A stretch of 64,000 nucleotides of DNA from Moniliella sp. 'wahieum'. Lineage: Eukaryota > Basidiomycota > Moniliellomycetes > Moniliellales > Moniliellaceae. Numbering within the stretch: the stretch's first letter is position 1; each line of letters begins with the position of its first letter. This document shows, in pieces, positions 23,173-32,620 of the stretch. The notes beneath the pieces are model-generated. The model was not told where the DNA came from. It saw nothing but the letters and a program-made list of their open reading frames with translations, and made no database searches. The DNA lies in NCBI GenBank assembly GCA_003971905.1, contig RSEE01000053.1:62001-126000 (forward strand), in the 5' to 3' direction. The translations under genes were made by a program, and so were the position numbers.

Positions 23173-25498
23173 CATCACCACGCACTCCCTCTCAGCCTCC
23201 TTGTGGGCCGGAACGCGTTTGCCAGACTTGATTTCGGCGAGACGTTGGGCGGCGCGTTGGTCGCCCTTAGCAGCCGCGCGGGCGTACCACTTTTTCGCGT
23301 CGTCCAACGAGGGTGCAACGCCAATGCCCACTTCGTAGTAATATCCCGCTGCATACTGTGCCTTGGGATACGTGCGTGCGGCAGCGCGCAGTGCGTACGA
23401 TAGAGCCTCAGTATCGTTTTGAGGCCACACCTGGTCCCCCTCGACAGTTACGCCTGTCAAACTCCATCCCGACAAGGCCAGTTCCGCCGCGGGCTCGCCC
23501 TGTCGCGCCGCCAACACGTACCACTTGCCTGCTGCCGCACGTTGGCCACACCAGCCAACGCACCATGTTCCAGCGCAGCGGCGATGCGTGTTTGCGAGGG
23601 AGCATAGCCCAGCTGCGCAGCTTGGAGGTACAGTGCGCGTGCCATCGGTAGGTCCTGCGCAATTTCCCCGTCTGTTCCGTTGAGCGCGGTTTTCTTCTCG
23701 TACAGCTGGGCCAGCGCATGGATCGCATACGGGTGAGCACGATCATCTTGTGCTTGCTCAGCTGCACGGCGTAGCCAGACCACACCGTCTCGCGGATCCT
23801 TCGTCTGCCCCAACAGGCCCTGAAGAAGCACCATGCCCATCTTGTACATGCCAGCGGTATCGCCCACGCACACGCTTTGCGGTAAAATAGCATCGCTCGT
23901 GCTGGATCTTTCCCCGTTCCGGCGCCCACCTCGGAACATGCGGCGCGGTACGTGCCAGCTGGGTGGTTCTGCTTCGAAGCTTGCACGTACAGTCGATAAG
24001 CCTTTTCATGGTCGACCGACAGACCCAAGAACCGTTACCATAGCAAGTGGCAAGGAGAAACTGTGCCTCGCAGTAAGGCCGAAGCGGGAGTTGCACACCC
24101 GATGCGCCCGTGGTGGTGAGCGTGCCTTGGGCTAACTTTTTAAGTCGTTTGACCGCCTCGGATAAGAGCGCGTCACGGAACCGACGCTGGGCCTTGGCTG
24201 ACTCGACCGGCTCGGTAATGGTTCGAGCAGCTTCGATTAGGTACTGCACATAGGCAAATTGGGCTTCCGCATCGGGCTCGGCGCCATCCGCGCACGGTAA
24301 TCTGCAACAAACGTTTTGGTCATAGGCAGCTTGGTCGGATGGGATGCGAGGTGGGCGAACCCTTTTTTTGCCAGAAGAGGAGGTACGAGCACTGCCACTG
24401 CCACTGCCACTGCCACTGCCACTGCCACTGCCACTGCCACTGCCACTGCCACTGCCACTGCCACTGACACTGGCGCTGCTCGTGGCGTAATAGTTGCCGC
24501 TTGGACCCCGATCGCTGCCCATGCCCACACGACTGCCCGCACCAGAATGGGAAAGGTAAGGGTGCACCTGGGAACTGTGCCAATCGTACTGCGGGGAAGG
24601 TGGGGCGTATTGCCCCCCGTAGTGCCCGTGCCCGTGCCCGTGCCCGTGTCCGGGCGGAAGGAACCAATGAGACTGTATGGGAGTGGGAGTGGGAGTTGGA
24701 GAAGGGCAGGCAAGCGACCCATAGCCAGGCGAGGCAGTACGGTACAGCTCGCCCATGGGAGTGGGGGACCCCTGTGGCCATGCGTAGCCCGACAGGCCAG
24801 AGGGATCAGACACGGTGCTGAGCCCCATGGAGACGGTAGAGGACTCGCTAGGTGCAACCGAGTAAATCGAGTCGGTGCGGCAGGCCAGAGTGCTGAGTGC
24901 AGGCGAAGGAGGCGAGAGCGAGCCATGGGTTGGAGACGCTGGAGGCGCAGATGAAGGAAGCGAAGGAAGCCCACTCAGGACAGGAGAATTGGGAGGGAAG
25001 AGCGGGGTGTGGAAGAGGAGCGGGGGCAGCTGGGGGGCAAGTCCGTCGGTTTCAGTGTCTGTCCCGAGGCGGCAGGCAACGGAGAGGAGGAAGAGGAGGA
25101 GGCAGAGGCGGCAACGGGGACGGAGGTGGGGGCCGGGTCAGGGGTCGGGGTCGGACTAGTGGCGGGGGTTGGGGTTGGGACGGGAAAAGGATAGGCATCT
25201 TGCGCCTCATACCCCGCGCGGGGGGTAGGAGTGTTGGAACCATAAAGCGCGGCGACGCGGGCGGTATCGCTAGAGGGGCGCGGGCGGGAGGGTGCACGGT
25301 CGTCGCTGCTGGACGCCATGTGGGCGGACAGGGCAGGGGAGGTGGGGTGGGGGCTGGGCGGGCAGATGCCCAAGCCAATGGTGGGGTTTATAGGGGGGGC
25401 ATAGTAATAGTCAGGGGCATGGCAGGGCTGCTGGGCGCAGAGAGCAGCATGTTGTCAGAGTAGGCCATGGCGTACACATCTGCCGATGAGCTGCGCAT
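23173..25498 (-). CDS. SKT5: chitin synthase regulatory factor, Sel1 repeats (Skt5/Chs4 family)
   Basis: Activates and anchors chitin synthase at the bud neck or septum in yeast. The start at 25498 gives MRSSSADVYAMAYSDNMLL. A disordered region of about 370 residues follows, with Thr-Pro repeats, a His-Gly run (24640-24652) and a Ser-Gly run (24390-24470). Sel1-like repeats then run from about 24250: YCEAQFLLATCYGNG, DHEKAYRLYVQASKQNHP, DTAGMYKMGMVLLQGLLG, LPMARALYLQAAQLGYAPS and DDAKKWYARAAAKGDQRAA. The chain reaches KEAERECVVM at 23173. CVVM looks like a farnesylation CAAX box as in yeast Skt5, but the frame is not closed by a stop right after it. Frame breaks near 25400, 24975, 24030, 23940 and 23520. 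Confidence 0.87.
24384..24478. repeat. hexanucleotide minisatellite (CACTGC)n inside SKT5
   Basis: About fifteen copies of CACTGC in tandem. On the minus strand it encodes alternating Ser and Gly in the disordered N-terminal half of the chitin synthase regulator. The unit keeps the reading frame, so copy number could vary without breaking the gene. Confidence 0.9.
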
Positions 25499-25937
25499 GG
25501 CAGCCGAGCGTGGGGAATATCCAATGGCGTCGCAGAGGAGCACCTGCGGCCTACGGGTGGGCGGGTGGTGGGAGAGATGGCCAATGTAATGCGAGTCGTG
25601 CCTCCTGCGCCCAACAGAGTGGGCAGGGCAGGGCGGTGGAGTACGTTGATGCGACGCGATAGTCGATGGTCGATAGCGCTGGAAAAACGGCGGGAGAGGC
25701 ATGCTGTGCTTGCCCCTGGCTGGTGCTGTGCTGCCTGGCTGCTATCGACTATCTCCCCTCGGACGCAGACAAATTATAATGGCCCCGGGGAGTGGGGCAG
25801 TGTGGGAGCTGGGCCGCGTGTGGCGGCCCAATGTGGGCGCAGCGCTAGTCTTGCGCAGTGCTAGTTGGATCCGCCACCCGCCCCACCCTCTGCGGCCACT
25901 GGGGCAGTTGACGCCGGTTGGCGCCAACGCGTCGACG

Positions 25938-26010
25938 CGTCGATTCTCGATTCTCGCTTCTCGCTTCTCGATTCTCGATTCTCTCGCTTCTCGATTCTCG
26001 ATTCTCGATT
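25938..26010. repeat. TTCTCGA / TTCTCGC short tandem array
   Basis: About ten imperfect 7-base units of the form GATTCTC or GCTTCTC follow each other between SKT5 and TUP1. No coding potential. Confidence 0.85.
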
Positions 26011-26625
26011 GGCGCTGAACGTTTCAATGGCCACCCTCCGTAAGTACCCAGTAACGCAGCGCTCAGGCTGAGCCTCTAACACTCGGCGCGTTGCTCGGTC
26101 TGAAAGAGTTTCAAGATCTGAAGCTCGGCGCTGGAAGCGTCAAGTTGATGGATTGTGCGCATGCACATGGCACACCCAGCGCCCAGACTGAGGGTGAAGC
26201 AAGTGGAGGAAGACCACAAGACAGACGGCAACCCGTCGGACCGGGGACGGGAGCCGGGCGGATCCATCACCCAGCCCGGAGGCTGTTCGACGTTCGCGCT
26301 GCCCAAGGATGCATTCTGCATTCACGTGCCACACCTGGGACGCTCGGTGACGTCACCAGTCACGAAGCCAGCAGGTGCGTACGGGATGGGCTTGCCACAT
26401 GGCCCCGAACGAGCCCAAGGCGAGGCAGAGCAAAGGCAAGCAAGGAATGGCACGAAAGGACAGGACGTAGGATGCAGGATGCTCGATGCAGGCGGGTTAC
26501 GTTGAAAGACAAGGACGTTGAAATGTGAAAGGGATGGGGGCGTGAAACTTTGCATGGTGCATGCTCGCAGTGGTGGCTGGTGGGGTAACCAAACAGGCAC
26601 TACACCGCCAAAGCAAAAATGATCG

Positions 26626-26684
26626 AAGTGATCGGTCGATGATCGATGATCGATGATCGATGATCAATGATCAATGATCGGGGT
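26626..26684. repeat. GATGATC / GATCGATGATC palindromic array
   Basis: Tandem units of ATGATCG and ATGATCA, each half of a palindrome, repeated about seven times. Related words occur in at least seven other non-coding places in this window. Confidence 0.85.
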
Positions 26685-27691
26685 CGATCGGGCGAAGGGG
26701 AAAAAAACGTACACGTTACGCCGGTAAAGCTTGAGGCTTAAAGGGACGTACTACTGCCTGGGTGCATCTGCGTGCCCATTCCGGGATAGCCCGGTTGCGA
26801 GGTCCATGGAAGGCCCGGGCAAACTGGTCACCGGTAAGCGCAAAGCCTAAGATTATCGATTAAGAGGCTGGAAGAGGCTGTAGCAGGTCATACTCATGCA
26901 TCATGCGTCATGGCTGCTGGCTGGAGCACACGTAGCGTCCGCCACGAGCCGGACGCCAGCCGGGACGCGAGGCCCAGCAGGCGGCAGGGCCCAGCAATCG
27001 GCTGTCGGATAGGAGGGCGAGTGGGAGCAGGGCGTACGATCAGATCGATCATCGATCCACCGAGCATCGATCACACGGCTCGGTCGAGCTGTGGCCAGCT
27101 GGGCGCTGGCCCCAAGGCCCAATGGACGATCGCCCGTGCTGGTGGGCGTGGTGCTAGTGGCCCAAGACCTGGCAGTGCGCGCCTGGGGGTTAGTACTTAG
27201 TGGTTAGCAGCTAGTAACTCAGTAGCGCGTAGCTCCGTGGTTCTAGTGTCCGTCGTCGGTGTGCTCCAGCGTACTTGCTATGGGGTGTACCTAGCACCGC
27301 GTACACCACACCAGGACCAGGACAAGCTGAGTACGCTGGGGCGCTGGCGCTGGCGCCGTAGTCAGTACTCCGATGGTCGGTGACCGGTGACCCAGACGGC
27401 AGCGCCTGCGACATGTGACATGTGACGCTGAGCGCTGGTGGGTGATGGATGGTCAACCCCCAGCGGGGCGCCTGCGCGGCGATGGAACGTGGATGAGTGA
27501 CGAGTGACCGTTGAACGTTCAAGCGCTGCTCGGGCCCACGGGGCACTGGCCAGCTGCTGGAGCCTGGAGCTCGAGACGGAGCCAAGCCGCGTCGGCCTCA
27601 GCGCAGCCTCAGCCAGCAGCCAGCCCCCAGCCCCCGTTCTTCCTTCCGCCCACCACCCGCGCCGCGTGTGAGTGTGAGTGCTGCGCCGGGC

Positions 27692-29673
27692 ATGTCGCAC
27701 ATCTACCAGCACCGCTCCTCGTCCCCATCAGCGTCCCCCCCAACCCGCGCCACCAACGGCACCGCCTCCTCCCCGGCCCGCCCCCCCCTGCGCGACGACC
27801 GCGATGGCCGCCGCACCCCGCTGCCCCAGCCGCGGCCATGCCCCCCCCCCCTGTGCCCGGCCTCCGCCTGCGCCCACGCCCGCCGTCGTCGGCGCATGAG
27901 TGCCCCCCCGCGGTCTCTGCTGCGCTTACCGCCGCGCATGCTCGCCTGACCGACGTCTTTGGCACGATTCGCCAGGAATTCGACGTGCTCGGCCAGGACA
28001 ACGTCCTGCTGCGCTCCCGCGCGAAGAGATCGAGGGCCAGATGACATCCCAGGTGCAGGAGGTCAGGGCAATGCAGGCCCAAGTCACCGAGCTCGAGAAG
28101 CGACACGCCGAAATTGTCACCCAGTACGTTCCTCATCCCCTCCGTTTCGCACCTTGCACTTGCTTCCCCTCCTCTGCGGAGGACCTCCCCTCCGTACATC
28201 CATTCTGTACGTACTGTGCTCTACCCCTTCGCTCCCAAGGTACCGCGAAGAAATCAAGCGGCTGCGCATGCTGGTCGACCAACGGCCTGACAGTGCCCCC
28301 ATCCCTGTCGGGCCTGGCCAAAACCCATTTGGCCCCCCGATTTGAGAGAGTACCCTCGTCCCCGTTCCCCCCGCACCTCCCGCCTTCGGAACCGAGGGAC
28401 GCAGCGCGCCTTCCCCCCCGGAACCGAAGCGGCTACGCATGGCGGAGGGGTACCAGTGGGAGGCACCACCTGCGCCGTATCGCGAACCTGCCTCTGTGCC
28501 CTCGCCGCGGGGAAAAGAGGTACGCAGTGCAGAGGTACCGATGGTGACGCCGGTTCCTGTCTGCCAAGGAAGTGGCTCCTGCCAGTGCGACCGAGGCGAA
28601 CAAGGCGCTTGCCCACCTGTCCGACCTGGATCCGAGGTGCCAAAAGCGCTCAAGACGAAGGATCCGATTGGATTGCTATCTTTAACCCGCAGATGCCGCG
28701 GCGGATGAAGTTGAACTTGGTGCACAGCATGGTGCATGATTCGGTCGTGTGCTGCGTTCGCTTCTCTCTCGATGGCAAGTACGTTGCGACGGGTGCAACC
28801 GTTCTGCACAGATCTACGATACGGCGACGGTGCTCGGGTGGCCATCTTGGCTGAGGACGCGTCGGGGCCGAAGAAGATCTGTACATTCGGTCTGTGTGTT
28901 TCAGTCCGGATGGCAAGTACCTCGCTACGGGAGCCGAGGATCGGCAGGTGCGCATTTGGGACATTGCTTCGCGCACCATCAAGCATTTGCTTCAGGGTCA
29001 TGAGCAGGAGATTATTCGCTCGACTGGTCGTTGGACGGGAAGATCATTGCGTCGGGATCGGGGGACATGACGGTTCGGATATGGGATGTGGATACGGGCA
29101 CGTTGATGCACACGTTGACGATGGGCACTGTACCCAATTCCACCTCGGCCCCGAAGCTGGGGTGACAAGTGTGTCGATCAACTCGGATTCGCGCTGGTTG
29201 CGGGGTGCGCTGGACACGTACGTTCGCGTCTGGGACGCGCGTACGCGCAACAAGTGAATGTCTTGAAGGTCATACCGACTCGATCTATTCGGTCGCGTTT
29301 GGGCCGGACGGTTCGTCGCTCGTTTCGGGCTCGCTGGACAAGACGGTAAAGAAGTGGGATTTGAGCAGTACGTTGCGCGTGTCCAGGGCCGGCCAACGCA
29401 GGGAGATGGACCAACGGTAACCACCTTGGCGGACACAAGGATTATGTCCTGAGCGTCTCGTGCTCACCCGATGGTGTGGATTGCGTCGGGGAGCAAGGAC
29501 CGTGGTGTGATGTTCTGGGACCCAGACACGGCCGAAACTCAAGTCGTCTTGCAGGGACACAAGAACAGCGTGATTGCTATCCACCTCAGCCCGGCAGGCG
29601 GGTTGCTGGCCACGGATCGGGCGACTTTAATGCCCGCGTGTGGAGTTACGAGCAGTGGAGGCGTAAGGCGTAG
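27692..29673 (+). CDS. TUP1: transcriptional corepressor Tup1 (WD40)
   Basis: General corepressor that works with Cyc8/Ssn6. The ATG at 27692 ([11 protein letters not shown]) opens a Pro/Ser-rich head. The tetramerisation helix follows: [36 protein letters not shown] and [11 protein letters not shown], split by an intron of about 120 nt (28124-28242). Next come a Pro-rich linker and the Tup1 signature [34 protein letters not shown]. Seven WD repeats can be followed, including [55 protein letters not shown] and [14 protein letters not shown], ending [10 protein letters not shown] at 29671-29673. At least ten frame breaks, nearly all single-base losses (28793, 28828, 28875, 29013, 29195, 29257, 29615 and others). 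Length about 590 residues is normal. Confidence 0.93.
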
Positions 29674-31608
29674 CCGGGAGCGGAGGAGGGGAAAAAGTGT
29701 ACTCTTTATTTCGATGGTCGCAGCACGCAAGGCGTAGCCCACGGTCGGGAGGGGATAGCAAGGTTAAAATAGCTTGTAGCTTTGGCACGATGCCTGCTCT
29801 GGGTGTACGTGTACTGGCCGTATGCAGTGGCCACTGTGCTGCAAGCCCGCAGACTTCTCGGCTGGCTTGGGGCCGTTCGTTGACATAGTCATTCCGCTCA
29901 TGATTGGATGGCAAGTGGAAGCCAGCTCTCGGCGTGGTTCGATGCGAAAGAAGAAGCATATATCTGATCCCACTGCAGCCCCCAGTCTGGGACCGAGCAT
30001 TCCTCTCCCCGTGTGCGGGATCCATCGTCGACCGGCCCGGAACCAGCCTGAACCAGGATGGATTGCGCAACCCCCGTCTTCCCAGCCGTGGCACTAGGCT
30101 ACTACTGCTTCATCGGTTGCATGGCCTTTGGCCACAACATAAGCTCTTCGCTACACGGATGAAGGCGAAAATGTAGTACATGGCCTGCACTGGCACCCGA
30201 ACAAGCGAAGAAGAAACATGAGTCTCATGACTGAGTCCCAGAAACTGCGTCGATCGTATTTGTCGTCCGTACCGGTGGGATGAAGAAAGGGGAAGACAAA
30301 GCTCTTCTTCGGCTTCCCAACAACCAACTTCACATCATATTAGCTGCCACACATGTATGTTCCTGCCCTACTAAATTCCTATTGTACAAAAAGCATATAT
30401 TGTCTTCCGTTATACTTTGCCGGGACCCATACACACGCCCACACGACTTCGGAAAACCCCACTCTCGCGATCATCTGAGACATCCTCTGCTAGTCCCTAC
30501 GTGTAACATGTAAAGAGTCGATCGCATCAGATGGATGGTCATTAATCATTGCCTTTGTCACCAAACCCGGTCCTCGTCTTGGACGCGCACCACGGGTAGC
30601 CAGTATGCATTACCATATGCATTACTAGCTATTACTGGATGATATCTGCCGGTACACGTTACTAGTACTGTTGGTATTGGCCCGCTTGCTCATTTGGATA
30701 TTTGCTTCGATCTACGGGCTGCTACGCGGTGTTTTACCTGAAGAGGATAAAGTGCGGTTTTGCTAGGAAATAGTAGCAGGCAGCAACTTACTTTTTTTGT
30801 ACAACTCGGCCCACTTTTGGATTTGTGGTGAGGGTCAGCCTGAGCGCTCAGCCTGAGCCTGAACGCTCCCCTCAGGCCGCATCACTCACCCTCTTCCTCT
30901 CGCTGCCGCCTCCGCGGTGATGCGAGGAAGGATAGCAAGTCTGTGCTGGTACTGGTGGAGATGAGAGGGACGGATTATGTGTCGCCACACGTTCAATAAG
31001 CTTAAACCCCCCAACCATGATTTCTTCTGTCTACTCGAGCCAGTCAAGACGGGTCTTCTGACCGTATTGGTGTATGCATTATGGCACTCCGACGGGAAAC
31101 CGGGTGGAAATTTGCGTCCCATTTTTTCGAATCGGGTATGATCAGCTCGTACTACGACATGCTTACCGGGCCAAGCAACTGAATGTCTACTAACTGATGC
31201 ATTCGGCCCCATATCCATTTCTCTTTCAAAGACCACATCATAGTTCCGAAGAGCCTTCCGTGCTTCTCACCCTCTCTTTTGCTTCTCCTAGGTTCGCGCA
31301 AGGTACCGGGGCGTTGTGCGCATGCTCTCACGGATGAAGTGTCCGTAATCTTTGGACACTCGTTTAATTGGATGGGTTGGCTGACAGGTGAGCTTGAACC
31401 TTCATAACTCTTGCTTCATGTTCTACGAGATGCATTGGCCTGAAGGGTTCGAGAGAGACTTGATGGTTGTTACAGCGCAGACACCAGATCGCAAAGCCGG
31501 CTAGATGACCGTCCAATCAACATTTCTCCTATCGTCCCAGACCAGACTAGCGTGACAATACAACAGACTTGTCCCAGCAGACGGCCTAACACGATATTCC
31601 ATTGCATC
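29674..31608. other. intergenic region between TUP1 and EB1
   Basis: Convergent 3' flanks, less GC-rich than the coding parts. No supported gene. CCTGAGCGCTCAGCCTGAG-like self-complementary words lie at 30838-30865. Confidence 0.5.
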
Positions 31609-32620
31609 TCAAAACATCTCTTCCTCATCGACGGCTGCCTGCATTCGCAAAAGTCAGTGTCTGCGTCTACCTCGGAACCAATGGCACATACCCCCTCTTC
31701 GTCAGGGACAGCGAACCCCTCATCGGTGGCATACATGATATCCAGGAGTCGCTGGAGAATCTCTAGCTCCGTCTCAGTTGGAGGCGGGATATCTTCCACG
31801 TCGGGCTTGGCGTCCTTCATCCAAAGCTTGGGCATGCGTCTTGCTCGTCTCCAGCCGATCCGACACGATGATCTCCATTTGGCGAAGCTTGTCAAAATAA
31901 AAGTCACGCTCATGCTCAATCACCCCAATGCTCTCCCGCATCTCCTCCACCTCGGCGGTCAGTGCTTCCATAGCGGCAACATGCTCTTCATGCTTCTTTT
32001 GCGCTGCCAAGGAAATCGAGGTAGCTGGACGAGCGCGCACGGCACCCGCCGTCCTGGGGGCCGCACCACTTCGTGGAGGGGTGTTGGTGACGCTTACCCT
32101 TGCGGTCGGACGAGTGGTGGTAGTCGAAGGACGTACCCTGCGAGCATCCCCTACGGTCGCCTGACCATGCAGGGGTGGGGGCACCGCCGCCGCGCCATGC
32201 CGCCGCGCCTCGGCATCGTACTCTCCTCCGGGGTAGTTGGCGTCCCAGAATTTCTACGAGTAGAGAGAGTTAGGTGAGTTAGGTTCGGGACACGCTCCAC
32301 AATAGACAAATGAGAAGGACACACCTTGCTCCATTGCAGCCATTCGAGGTTATCCTGCATCTTGCACTTGGTAAGACGCTCCACGGGGATGGGCTTGTCA
32401 ATCTTGTTGCGCTTAAACACATTTTGAAGCACCTTGTAGTTGCCTAGAAACTCGTACTCCAGCTTGGCGGTCCAGTTGAGCTTACTCATGGGCACATTGC
32501 CATAGATGCTGTCGATGATCTGGGCATAGGCAGCACCGGTGCCGCACTGCTCGACCTTGGTGTAGCCAAGGCCCGCAGGTCGTTAAGCCAGGCAATGAGC
32601 TCGGTGCGCGACTCGCCCAT
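31609..32620 (-). CDS. BIM1: microtubule plus-end protein EB1 (Bim1/Mal3)
   Basis: Tracks growing microtubule ends. ATG 32620 gives MGESRTELIAWLNDLRAL and the calponin-homology domain (VEQCGTGAAYAQIIDSIYG, FLGNYKVLQNVFKRNKIDK, MQDNLEWLQWSK). Intron 32254-32324 is followed by KFWDANYPGGEYDAEARRH. A Ser/Thr/Pro linker leads to the coiled coil (FYFDKLRQMEII) and the EB homology motif LQRLLDIMYATDEGFAVPDE. A 53-nt intron (gtatgt...gcag, about 31636-31688) near the 3' end then allows AAVDEEEMF and the stop at 31609-31611, giving the acidic-aromatic tail that binds CAP-Gly domains. Frame breaks near 32575 (GGG read as GG) and near 31830. Confidence 0.92.

Larger units (their letters stand above)
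25499..27691. promoter_or_regulatory. long divergent intergenic region SKT5 / TUP1
   Basis: 2.2 kb without a supported gene between two divergent starts. It contains a TTCTCGA-type tandem (25938-26010), a GATGATC array (26626-26684), CTTGAGGCTT near 26729, ATGCATCATGCGTCAT (26895-26910), a GATCGATCATCGATC word (27040-27055) and a double TGACATGTGAC (27410-27426), the last about 270 bp from the TUP1 start. The density of palindromic words suggests a complex control region; this is inference. Confidence 0.5.

Noticed and set aside
24237..24974. Overlapping long frames on both strands across the Ser-Gly repeat
   Set aside because: Repeats with a 6-base unit keep all frames open. Only the minus frame connects to Sel1 repeats.
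25938..26684. CRISPR-like array
   Set aside because: Units are 7-11 bases without unique spacers, and the DNA is eukaryotic.
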